Of a stretch of 64,000 nucleotides of DNA, positions 1-7,635 are shown one piece after another (within the stretch, counting starts at the first letter, position 1; each line of letters begins with the position of its first letter). The position numbers and the translations under genes are program-made. This stretch comes from Bacteroidia bacterium (lineage in GTDB: Bacteria > Bacteroidota > Bacteroidia > Bacteroidales > Paludibacteraceae). The stretch is from NCBI GenBank assembly GCA_009930305.1, contig RZYM01000001.1, positions 186,001 through 250,000 of the forward strand, read 5' to 3'. The notes beneath the pieces are model-generated. The model did no database searches and had not been told where the DNA came from. It was given only the letters and a program-made list of their open reading frames with translations.

Positions 1-792
1 CGCAAAACCAGCAGAAGGGGTGTAGCAAGCTGTTTTAACATACACACTTTTATGAATTGCTGCCGATGAATAGGCACCATTATAATATCCTCTTACACTA
101 ACATAATATTGTACTGTGGATCCCACAGCAGGGCTTGACTGTGCAGATGTTGTGCTAGTGCCCGTGGGAGTTGAATTCTCTGACGTACCAAAAGCATATC
201 TACCAACCATATCCGGATCGCTAGGAGAAAACGTTAGGCCAGTAGCTGATAATGTAAAGCCTTCACTTGATACAATATATGGGTCTCCAGCTGTGCCCGC
301 TCCGCTTAATGCATTAGAAACCGTTAAATTTACCGATGTTGGAGTTAAAGCAAAGTTAACCCAGGATCCGGAACACTTACAACTACTACCAGTATAACAA
401 CCTGTTGAATTTGATATTGTATAACAATTTGGACTTGTACTACCAGTAGGAACAGTTAGATCAACAGTTTGTGCATCCCAAAATGTACTACCATCACCAC
501 TTACACGTGCAAACAGACAATTAGCACTTCCGGTAGTAATATTATAATACCAAGTTTTAGTAGTTCCTAAACGAGTCATTGCAGAACCTGGCCAGCCAGA
601 ACCATTATTCCAATAAAAAACACTAATAATAGCTCCATCTGAATACCACCAATCGTATTCCATATTACAATAAACATATTTCGCCTCTGTTTCTTGCACC
701 ACAGCAATCATACCAAATAGCGTAAGAAATACAGCAAAAAATAATCTGTTATAAATAAACCTTTTTTTGTGTTGTAAAAAAATTTTTCTCAT
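1..792 (-). CDS. Secreted surface protein with starch-binding-like module, 3' end outside window
   Basis: I translated this minus-strand reading frame by hand: 264 codons from the ATG at 792 to the window edge with no stop, so the C-terminus is missing. Residues 1-37 form a long signal peptide (basic start, hydrophobic core, likely cleavage after TEA). Residues ~38-110 are rich in Trp and Tyr (DWWYSDG, VFYWNN, GWPGSAMTRLG, TWYYNI) and resemble bacterial starch-binding CBM25/26-like modules. After a Cys-rich linker (NCYTIS, GCYTGSSCKCSG), residues ~140-260 look like Thr/Ser-rich Ig-type beta repeats, with the motif GTAGDPYIV. The architecture fits large secreted Bacteroidales surface proteins, and a type IX sorting domain could lie beyond the edge. 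Substrate unknown. A plus-strand frame over 116-397 is only its shadow. Confidence 0.75.
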   Translation of the reverse strand, partial: MRKIFLQHKKRFIYNRLFFAVFLTLFGMIAVVQETEAKYVYCNMEYDWWYSDGAIISVFYWNNGSGWPGSAMTRLGTTKTWYYNITTGSANCLFARVSGDGSTFWDAQTVDLTVPTGSTSPNCYTISNSTGCYTGSSCKCSGSWVNFALTPTSVNLTVSNALSGAGTAGDPYIVSSEGFTLSATGLTFSPSDPDMVGRYAFGTSENSTPTGTSTTSAQSSPAVGSTVQYYVSVRGYYNGAYSSAAIHKSVYVKTACYTPSAGFA

Positions 793-1411
793 ATTCGATA
801 ATTAATTTAATAATCAGGGGTATATTACAGCATCGTAGATTGTACTGTGGGGTTATACGTAAAAAATACCAACAAAACACTAATTGACATTTACAAAACA
901 AATATACTTTCGACAAATTGGAATAAATAAAAACTCCTAAGCCAAAGTGTCCATATTTATGTTGACTAAATGGAAACAAAATCATCTAAAATCATTTTGT
1001 AAAAGTGGATTCTTTACAAAATATTCAAAGAAATTTTTATCCAATATTCGCGAAATTCGTATCAACAAAGTAGTGTCAATTGGTTATTTTTAAATCTCTT
1101 ATAGCAATTACTACATTATACAATGTAACTGCAAAGCGAACCTCAAAACGTTTCTACCTTGTTTTATAGCTTATTTTTAATGATATTGACTATGTATGAG
1201 TACTATTGAATCGATATCATTTTAATATAAAGATACCAAATACAGAACACAGCGGCAAGAAGTAAAAAAACATATGTAGATTTCAAATAATTCTAGAAGT
1301 TGAGAAACATTTGCACACAATTACTTCAATAATTACAACAAAAGTTTCACAATTAAATGTAAGGCATAGTAAGATAATAAATTTTGATTACGATAAATTT
1401 GTCTTTTTTCG
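793..1411. other. AT-rich intergenic region between divergent genes
   Basis: About 620 bases without a convincing gene. It must hold the promoter of the minus-strand secreted protein. A TAnnTTTG match on the minus strand (CAAATATA on plus, 899-906) would give a leader of about 100 nt, but no well-spaced -33 element is visible. The minus-strand frame at 749-985 has biased composition and no family resemblance, so I do not call it. No tRNA, repeat or terminator was recognised. Confidence 0.5.
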
Positions 1412-1419
1412 TACCTTTG
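1412..1419 (+). promoter_or_regulatory. Promoter -7 element for ybeY
   Basis: TACCTTTG matches the Bacteroidetes -7 consensus TAnnTTTG. Transcription from here would begin about 25-30 bases before the ATG at 1453, which supports that start over an upstream in-frame TTG. No -33 TTTG with the usual 19-21 base spacing is clear. Confidence 0.5.
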
Positions 1420-1452
1420 TCGCTAAAACCTTTATTTTCAAACCAAAACAAA

Positions 1453-1884
1453 ATGATAACATATCAAACAGATGGTGTTGAGAAACCTAAAATATGCACA
1501 AGACGCACAAGTAAGTGGATAAAAGAAATTGCGGCTTCACATGACAAAAAGATCGGTGAAATCGCGTATATTTTTTGTTGTGACGAAAAAATACTACAGA
1601 TAAATAAAGAATATCTCAAACACGACTATTACACAGATATCATTACTTTCGATTATACTGAAGACGATAAAATATCAGGAGATATTTTTATATCACTTGA
1701 CACTGTAAAAAGTAATTCAGAACAATTTGGAACAGATTATTATGAAGAACTTTCGCGAATTATAATACATGGTATTCTTCATCTATGCGGATTTAAAGAC
1801 AAAGAACCGAGTGCAAAAGCACAAATGACTGATGAAGAAAATAAAGCACTTTTAGCAATAGGTCCAAAGGATATAAAAAAATAA
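1453..1884 (+). CDS. ybeY: Endoribonuclease YbeY (16S rRNA maturation)
   Basis: YbeY is a zinc-dependent endoribonuclease needed for 16S rRNA 3'-end maturation and late 70S quality control. The frame is open from 1384, but the upstream TTG would lie before the promoter at 1412-1419. The ATG at 1453 gives 143 residues, the usual length, beginning MITYQTDG. The family metal-site region reads HGILHLCGFKDK: the first two histidines are present, but the third ligand position (usually GYDH) carries Asp after Lys, a variant I also recall from other Bacteroidetes homologues. The preceding stretch with TDIITFDY is typical of the family. It lies 24 bases upstream of mnmG, probably as one transcript. 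Confidence 0.93.
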   Translation: MITYQTDGVEKPKICTRRTSKWIKEIAASHDKKIGEIAYIFCCDEKILQINKEYLKHDYYTDIITFDYTEDDKISGDIFISLDTVKSNSEQFGTDYYEELSRIIIHGILHLCGFKDKEPSAKAQMTDEENKALLAIGPKDIKK

Positions 1885-1908
1885 GACGGTCGATAAAAAA
1901 AATAATAG

Positions 1909-3783
1909 ATGAATTTTGATTACGATGTGATTGTAGTAGGTGCCGGACATGCAGGATGCGAGGCAGCTAGAGCCGCTGCTAAGCTTGGCTCGCGCACTCT
2001 ATTAATCACAATGGACATGGCAAAAATTGCACAAATGAGTTGCAATCCTGCAATAGGAGGTATAGCTAAGGGTCAGATAGTTAGAGAGATAGATGCACTT
2101 GGTGGAGGAACAGCTTATGTCACTGACCGCTCTTCTTTACAGTTCAGGATGTTGAATCTTTCAAAAGGACCTGCAATGTGGAGTCCAAGATCGCAATGCG
2201 ACTTTACAAAGTTTATCCTAAATTGGAGGTACTTACTTGAGCAGACTGAAAACTTAAATATATGGCAAGACACTGTTAGTCAATTAATTATATCAAACAA
2301 CAAAGTAATAGGACTAAAAACCAGCTTAGGAGCAGAGTTTAAAGCCAAAAGTGTAGTTCTGACAAATGGCACGTTTTTAAATGGTTTAATTCATGTTGGT
2401 AAAGTACAATTGAAAGGTGGAAGAATGTCAGAACCTGCAAGTACCGGTCTTACAGAACAGCTTATTTCTATTGGCTTCACAAGCCAGCGCATGAAAACAG
2501 GAACTCCTGTAAGAATTGACATACGAAGTGTTGATTTAAGCCAAACAGAAATTCAAAATGGAGATTGTGATTTCCATAAGTTTTCTTATTTGGATTACGA
2601 ACCAAGAAACTTAAATCAATTACCATGTTACCTTTTAAACACTAACGAAGAGGTACATAATATTTTGAGAAGTGGTATTAAAGATTCTCCCCTTTATAAC
2701 GGACAAATAAAAAGTATAGGACCACGATATTGCCCTAGCATTGAAACAAAAATTATTACTTTCCCAGATAAACAAACACATCCTTTGTTTTTAGAACCGG
2801 AGAGTGAAGGAAGCACAGAATATTATCTTAATGGATTTTCTTCTTCACTTCCTATGGATATACAAATAAACGCTCTTCAAGCAATTCCTGCATTTAAAAA
2901 TATTCATATTTTTAGGCCTGGATATGCAATAGAATACGATTATTTTGAACCTACACAACTAACACACTCATTAGAAACCAAGCAAATCCAAAACCTGTTT
3001 TTTGCGGGTCAAATAAACGGCACTACAGGATATGAAGAAGCTGCAGGTCAAGGATTGATTGCCGGTATAAATGCGCATCAAAAATGCAATGGAGAACCCG
3101 AATTCACGTTGCAAAGAAACGAAGCATACATCGGCGTATTAATTGATGACTTAGTAACCAAAGGTGTTGATGAACCATATAGAATGTTTACATCTAGAGC
3201 AGAATATAGGATTCTATTGAGGCAAGATGATGCTGATGCAAGACTTACTACAAAGTCACACAAAATTGGATTGGCAGATAACACACGTTATCAACTTTGG
3301 AAGGAAAAAGAAAAACGATGCGCCATTTTAAAAGATTTCCTCGAAACCACGACTGCTAGTCCCGCTGAGATAAATCCCCTTTTAGAAAGACTTGGAAATT
3401 CTCCGATAAAACAAGGCACCAAATACAAAGATATCCTTTTGCGCCCTGATTTGTCTATTACAAAAATGGCAGAAGAACTTCCATCGCTCAGATTAAAAAT
3501 TGACGAAATTCAGAACAGGAAAGAAGAAATCTCAGAAGCTGTAGAAATCTCTGTCAAGTATGCAGGATATATTAGTAGAGAAAAGATTATTGCTGACAAA
3601 TTACAAAGATTAGAAGAAATAAAAATAAAAGGCAAATTTGACTACTCAAGTATTCAGGCAATAACAATAGAGGCTAGACAAAAGCTAACAAAAGCAGATC
3701 CTGAAACAATCGCACAAGCAGCACGAATACCAGGCATATCGCCAAGTGATATAAATATTTTGTTAACCTTAATGGGTAGATAA
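1909..3783 (+). CDS. mnmG: tRNA U34 carboxymethylaminomethyl-modification enzyme MnmG (GidA)
   Basis: MnmG, with MnmE, installs the cmnm5 group on the wobble uridine of certain tRNAs, using FAD, NADH and a folate one-carbon donor. The protein has 624 residues, the usual size. It opens with an FAD-binding Rossmann motif (VIVVGAGHAGCEAA, residues ~8-21), followed by the family block MSCNPAIGGIAKGQIVREIDALGG near residues 44-67 and the central catalytic-domain cysteines (RYCPSIETK near 272). The C-terminal helical domain that meets MnmE and tRNA is complete (ARIPGISPSDINILL). The next feature downstream is a pair of parS-like sites, a common setting for gidA near replication origins. Confidence 0.97.
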   Translation: MNFDYDVIVVGAGHAGCEAARAAAKLGSRTLLITMDMAKIAQMSCNPAIGGIAKGQIVREIDALGGGTAYVTDRSSLQFRMLNLSKGPAMWSPRSQCDFTKFILNWRYLLEQTENLNIWQDTVSQLIISNNKVIGLKTSLGAEFKAKSVVLTNGTFLNGLIHVGKVQLKGGRMSEPASTGLTEQLISIGFTSQRMKTGTPVRIDIRSVDLSQTEIQNGDCDFHKFSYLDYEPRNLNQLPCYLLNTNEEVHNILRSGIKDSPLYNGQIKSIGPRYCPSIETKIITFPDKQTHPLFLEPESEGSTEYYLNGFSSSLPMDIQINALQAIPAFKNIHIFRPGYAIEYDYFEPTQLTHSLETKQIQNLFFAGQINGTTGYEEAAGQGLIAGINAHQKCNGEPEFTLQRNEAYIGVLIDDLVTKGVDEPYRMFTSRAEYRILLRQDDADARLTTKSHKIGLADNTRYQLWKEKEKRCAILKDFLETTTASPAEINPLLERLGNSPIKQGTKYKDILLRPDLSITKMAEELPSLRLKIDEIQNRKEEISEAVEISVKYAGYISREKIIADKLQRLEEIKIKGKFDYSSIQAITIEARQKLTKADPETIAQAARIPGISPSDINILLTLMGR

Positions 3784-3786
3784 TTG

Positions 3787-3802
3787 CGTTCCACGTGGAA
3801 CA
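3787..3802. promoter_or_regulatory. parS-like palindrome, copy 1
   Basis: CGTTCCACGTGGAACA contains a perfect 14-bp palindrome (3788-3801) and differs by one base from the chromosomal parS form TGTTCCACGTGGAACA, the centromere site bound by ParB. It lies four bases after the mnmG stop codon. parA and parB are not in this window. Confidence 0.8.
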
Positions 3803-3812
3803 TATCTTAAAT

Positions 3813-3828
3813 TGTTCCACGTGGAACA
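3813..3828. promoter_or_regulatory. parS-like palindrome, copy 2 (perfect 16-mer)
   Basis: TGTTCCACGTGGAACA is a perfect 16-bp inverted repeat, identical to the consensus-type parS known from Pseudomonas and close to the Bacillus site. Its centre is 26 bp from that of copy 1. A TTG-started frame through it (MFHVEH) would extend apt upstream; that peptide is just translated parS and is not a likely N-terminus. Confidence 0.85.
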
Positions 3829-3844
3829 TATAAAAACAAAAATC

Positions 3845-4369
3845 ATGACTATTGAAGAAGTAAAAAAAGAAATCAGAGATGTTCCGGATTTCCCGCAAAA
3901 AGGAATTTTGTTTCGTGACTTTACAACTGCATTCAAAAAGCCTGAATGTATGAAATGGTTCGAAAGTAGGTTGGTAGATATGTACAGCAACCTAGATATC
4001 ACAAAAGTAGTGGGAATAGAATCTCGCGGCTTTATAATGGCTCCAATTCTTGCAAATAAGATTAATGCTGGTTTCGTACCTATCCGCAAAAAAGGTAAAC
4101 TTCCGGCAAATGTCATTGAAATAAGTTACGCAAAAGAATATGGAGTCGACACAATACAAATACACGAAGATGCCCTATCATCAGACGATATTGTTTTGCT
4201 GCACGATGACTTATTAGCAACCGGCGGAACTATGGAAGCAGCTTACGAGTTAATTAAGAAGTTTGGGGTAAAAAAAGTATATATAAACTTTTTAGCAGAA
4301 TTGGATAGCTTAAATGGTAGAAGCCTGTTTGATGCTGATGCACAAATTGATTCTCTTATTCATTATTAA
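3845..4369 (+). CDS. apt: Adenine phosphoribosyltransferase
   Basis: Converts adenine and PRPP to AMP in purine salvage in the cytoplasm. The ATG at 3845 gives 174 residues, the family's usual length, starting MTIEEVKKEIRDVPDFPQKG, where VPDFPQKGILFRD is a hallmark of Apt. The PRPP-binding motif is VLLHDDLLATGGT near residues 117-129, and ESRGFIMAP (residues ~59-67) is the conserved hood/adenine region. The frame extends upstream to 3812 through the second parS site, so that extension is rejected. It is followed after 8 bases by uvrC. Confidence 0.95.
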   Translation: MTIEEVKKEIRDVPDFPQKGILFRDFTTAFKKPECMKWFESRLVDMYSNLDITKVVGIESRGFIMAPILANKINAGFVPIRKKGKLPANVIEISYAKEYGVDTIQIHEDALSSDDIVLLHDDLLATGGTMEAAYELIKKFGVKKVYINFLAELDSLNGRSLFDADAQIDSLIHY

Positions 4370-4377
4370 ATACAAAT

Positions 4378-6210
4378 GTGAGCACACGTCTTGAACATAT
4401 AAAACAAATTGTATCTTCATTACCTGAAACACCTGGTGTTTACCAATACTACAATGAAGATGGTTCGATAATATACGTTGGCAAGGCAAAGAATTTAAAA
4501 CGTAGGGTCTCTTCATACTTTAACAAAACACAAAATTCTACTAAAGTAAATATTTTGGTAAAGAGAATATACGACTTAAAGTATATTGTAGTAAATACAG
4601 AGGCAGACGCTTTACTTTTAGAGAACAATCTAATAAAAAAATATCAACCTCGATATAATATTTTACTTAAAGATGGTAAAACATATCCTTGGTTGTGTAT
4701 TACCAAAGAAGAATTTCCTCGCGTTTTTAAATCAAGACAAGTTTTTCGCGGAGCAGAATACTTTGGTCCATATAGTTCCGTTTGGGTTTTAGATACACTA
4801 CTCGAACTTATTAAAAGAATTTATCCTATACGCACTTGTAGACTTCCACTTAAAGAAGATAATATTGCTGCAGGTAAGTATAGTGTTTGCTTGCAGTATC
4901 ACATTCATAATTGTCTTGGTTGTTGCGTTGGACATCAAAAGAAAGAAGACTACCAGAATATGATTACAGAAATCAAAGAAATAGCCAAAGGAAACAGTCG
5001 AGCAATAACAGACTATTTATTAAAAGAGATACAAAATTTAGCCGGCAATTATCAATTTGAAAAAGCCCAAGAATTAAAGCTAAAATACGACGCCTTATTA
5101 CAATATCAAAGTAAAACAATAATAACAACCACACATGATGATGATTTAGATGTGTTTGGATACGAAGAATACGATGATGTTGCCTACATAAATATCTTAC
5201 GCATAAGCAAAGGCTCTATAATTCAAGGATTTACAATAGAATGTCATAAAAAATTAGACGAATCAAAAGAAGAGTTATTAGCTTTAGCCATACTAGAACT
5301 TAGAAGCAGACTGAATAGCGATTCGAAACAAATAATTGTGCCATTTTTGCCTGAACTTGAATTAAACGACACACGGATTAGCATCCCACAAAAAGGCGAC
5401 AAAAAGAAACTTCTAAATCTTTCTCTGCAAAATGTTAAGCAATATCGCATTGACAGACTAAAACAAAGTGAGAAACTCAATGTCGAACAAAAAACCACAC
5501 AAATTCTAAAAGATCTGCAAAATGCTCTTCACCTTGACAGATTGCCAATGCACATAGAATGTTTTGACAATTCAAATATTTCCGGAAGTGATGCTGTAGC
5601 AGCATGCGTTGTATATCGTAAAGCAAAACCATGCAAATCCGATTATAGAAAATACAATATAAAAACGGTACAAGGTCCGGATGACTATGCTTCAATGCGA
5701 GAGGTAGTCCTTCGTAGATATCAAAGAATGATAAACGAAAAAACTACACTACCCGACTTGATAATTGCCGATGGCGGCATCGGCCAAATGAATGCTATAA
5801 GAGATATTGTTGTGTCTCAACTTGGTTTGTCAATTCCAATAGCCGGACTTGCCAAAAATGACAAGCATCAAACCAACGAATTACTTTTTGGTTTTCCTCC
5901 ACAAGCAATCGGACTCAAACCAACCGGCAACCTATTTAAATTTTTATCAGGCATACAAGACGAAGTTCACCGATTTGCCATTTCCTTTCACAAAGAAAAA
6001 AGAAGCAAAACACAAATTCATTCTGAACTTGACGAAATAAAAGGAATTGGCGAAAAAACCAAATCTTTACTGATTTTACATTTCAAAAGCGTAAAACGCA
6101 TCCAAATAGCAGAAAAAAATGAATTGGCAGAAATTATTGGAAATGTCAGAGCATCAATAATTTACGGACATTTTCATTCAAATTTGACGGCTCCAGAATT
6201 AAAAATTTAA
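4378..6210 (+). CDS. uvrC: Excinuclease ABC subunit C
   Basis: UvrC makes the two incisions either side of a lesion in nucleotide excision repair after recruitment by UvrB. The protein has 610 residues and starts at a GTG. Visible in order: the GIY-YIG nuclease domain (GVYQYYNEDG, YVGKAKNLKRRV, residues ~18-45), the central Cys-containing segment (CLQYHIHNCLGCCVG), a UVR helix pair for UvrB contact (~residues 205-240), the RNase H-like endonuclease domain with HIECFDNSNISGSDAVA and LIIADGGIGQMNA, and a C-terminal helix-hairpin-helix (IKGIGEKTKSLLILHF). No damage is seen. It follows apt closely and precedes dtd by 12 bases. Confidence 0.97.
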   Translation: MSTRLEHIKQIVSSLPETPGVYQYYNEDGSIIYVGKAKNLKRRVSSYFNKTQNSTKVNILVKRIYDLKYIVVNTEADALLLENNLIKKYQPRYNILLKDGKTYPWLCITKEEFPRVFKSRQVFRGAEYFGPYSSVWVLDTLLELIKRIYPIRTCRLPLKEDNIAAGKYSVCLQYHIHNCLGCCVGHQKKEDYQNMITEIKEIAKGNSRAITDYLLKEIQNLAGNYQFEKAQELKLKYDALLQYQSKTIITTTHDDDLDVFGYEEYDDVAYINILRISKGSIIQGFTIECHKKLDESKEELLALAILELRSRLNSDSKQIIVPFLPELELNDTRISIPQKGDKKKLLNLSLQNVKQYRIDRLKQSEKLNVEQKTTQILKDLQNALHLDRLPMHIECFDNSNISGSDAVAACVVYRKAKPCKSDYRKYNIKTVQGPDDYASMREVVLRRYQRMINEKTTLPDLIIADGGIGQMNAIRDIVVSQLGLSIPIAGLAKNDKHQTNELLFGFPPQAIGLKPTGNLFKFLSGIQDEVHRFAISFHKEKRSKTQIHSELDEIKGIGEKTKSLLILHFKSVKRIQIAEKNELAEIIGNVRASIIYGHFHSNLTAPELKI

Positions 6211-6222
6211 AAACGATTCGTA

Positions 6223-6678
6223 ATGAGGTCAGTAATACAGCGCGTAAAATACGCAAGAGTTGAAGTAGATAAAAAAATAGTTGGTGAGATAAAAACCGGA
6301 CTTTTAGTTTTTGTTGGGATTGAAGACAGCGATACTGAAGAAGACGAAAACTATCTTGCACAAAAAATTGTCAACCTAAGAATTTTCAATGACCAACAAA
6401 ATGTAATGAATCTATCTGTCTTAGATATTGACGGAGAAATTTTATGCATCAGCCAATTCACTTTAATGGCAATAACACAAAAAGGCAACCGCCCTTCATA
6501 CATTCGAGCATCAAAAGGTCTGATAGCAATGCCTATTTATGAAGATTTTTGCAAAAAGTTGTCCGAATTGTTGAAAAAAGAGATAAAAAAAGGTATTTTT
6601 GGGGCAGATATGCAAATTATGCTACAAAATGATGGTCCAACAACTATATGGATGGACTCAAAGTCTAAGTCGTACTAA
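6223..6678 (+). CDS. dtd: D-aminoacyl-tRNA deacylase
   Basis: Dtd hydrolyses D-amino acids from mischarged tRNA, so preventing D-residue incorporation. The 151-residue protein has the family's two active-site motifs: SQFTL (residues ~79-83) and the Gly-cisPro motif, here NDGPTTI in place of the usual NxGPVT; Gly and Pro are kept. The start MRSVIQRVKYARVEVD is typical. It sits between uvrC and deoC; the mazG gene I would expect between dtd and deoC in Bacteroides is absent here. Confidence 0.95.
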   Translation: MRSVIQRVKYARVEVDKKIVGEIKTGLLVFVGIEDSDTEEDENYLAQKIVNLRIFNDQQNVMNLSVLDIDGEILCISQFTLMAITQKGNRPSYIRASKGLIAMPIYEDFCKKLSELLKKEIKKGIFGADMQIMLQNDGPTTIWMDSKSKSY

Positions 6679-6707
6679 TAACCACCAAGTAAAAGAATTA
6701 ATATAAT

Positions 6708-7580
6708 ATGAAAGATTTCGAAGGATTATTGAAGAACTACATATTTAATGCAAATGAGAATCAAATAAAAAGTGTGGTAAAAAAAATTATTGATGAGCAT
6801 TACGAAAATAACGATACCACAGCAGCCTTGAAACTCATATTTTCTTGTTTAGAAATTACATCACTACAATCAACAGACAACGAAAATACAATTGCATCAT
6901 TGGTTGAAAAAATAAACCTTATAGATGAAAAAATACCTGAACTTCCAAAACTAACCGGAATTTGTGTATATCCAATAAGTGTCGAAACTGTAAAAAGTTT
7001 ACTTACCGAAGAAATAGGCGTCACAAGCGTAATTGGCTTCCCTTCTTCCCAGACATTCACAGCAGTTAAACTTGCAGAATCAGCACTTGCAATTGCAGAT
7101 GGAGCCACAGAAATAGATATGGTACTACCTGTTGGGCAATTTTTAATTGGTAATTACGATTATATTTTCGATGAGATTCAAGAGATAAAAGCAACAGTCC
7201 GCGAATCTACTCTAAAGGTGATATTGGAAACATCATTACTTAATACATACGAGAACATCTTCAAAGCATCAATAATTGCAATGGAAGCCGGAGCAGACTA
7301 TATTAAAACAAGTACAGGCAAGGAAGGACCTACAGATATATACTCTGTATACACAATGTGTTTAGCAATAAAAGCATTTTACGAAAAAACAGGAATACAA
7401 CATGGCATCAAAATAGCAGGCGGCGTAAACACAACGCAAGATGCACTATTATACTACACCATAATAAAAGATGTTTTAGGTGAAGAATGGTTGAATAATG
7501 AACATCTTCGTTTTGGTGCAAGCCGACTAGCAAACAAATTGATTAGCGGTATTTTGAAAGAAGAAAACAACTATTTTTAG
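6708..7580 (+). CDS. deoC: Deoxyribose-phosphate aldolase
   Basis: Cleaves 2-deoxyribose-5-phosphate to acetaldehyde and glyceraldehyde-3-phosphate through a Schiff base, in deoxynucleoside breakdown. At 290 residues it belongs to the longer Bacteroidetes form, with about 70 extra N-terminal residues before the TIM barrel. Barrel signatures are visible: the strand GICVYP, VIGFPSSQTF, EIDMVLPVGQF, the Schiff-base lysine in YIKTSTGK and the second lysine in GIKIAGGV. The start ATG is well placed after a 29-base gap from dtd. A 55-base gap separates it from the next gene. Confidence 0.94.
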   Translation: MKDFEGLLKNYIFNANENQIKSVVKKIIDEHYENNDTTAALKLIFSCLEITSLQSTDNENTIASLVEKINLIDEKIPELPKLTGICVYPISVETVKSLLTEEIGVTSVIGFPSSQTFTAVKLAESALAIADGATEIDMVLPVGQFLIGNYDYIFDEIQEIKATVRESTLKVILETSLLNTYENIFKASIIAMEAGADYIKTSTGKEGPTDIYSVYTMCLAIKAFYEKTGIQHGIKIAGGVNTTQDALLYYTIIKDVLGEEWLNNEHLRFGASRLANKLISGILKEENNYF

Positions 7581-7635
7581 CAAAAAGAAACCTCCATGTG
7601 AGTAATTTGTACAAAAAACTTTAAATTAAATACTT

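Noticed and set aside
116-397. Plus-strand open frame of 93 codons
   Set aside because: It is antisense to the secreted protein read on the minus strand from 792, which has a signal peptide and recognisable modules; the plus-strand peptide has neither.
749-985. Minus-strand open frame of 78 codons
   Set aside because: It overlaps the signal-peptide region of the secreted protein in another frame and has a composition typical of AT-rich noncoding DNA.
3812-3844. N-terminal extension of Apt (MFHVEHIK...)
   Set aside because: These codons are the second parS palindrome; Apt homologues begin at the ATG at 3845.
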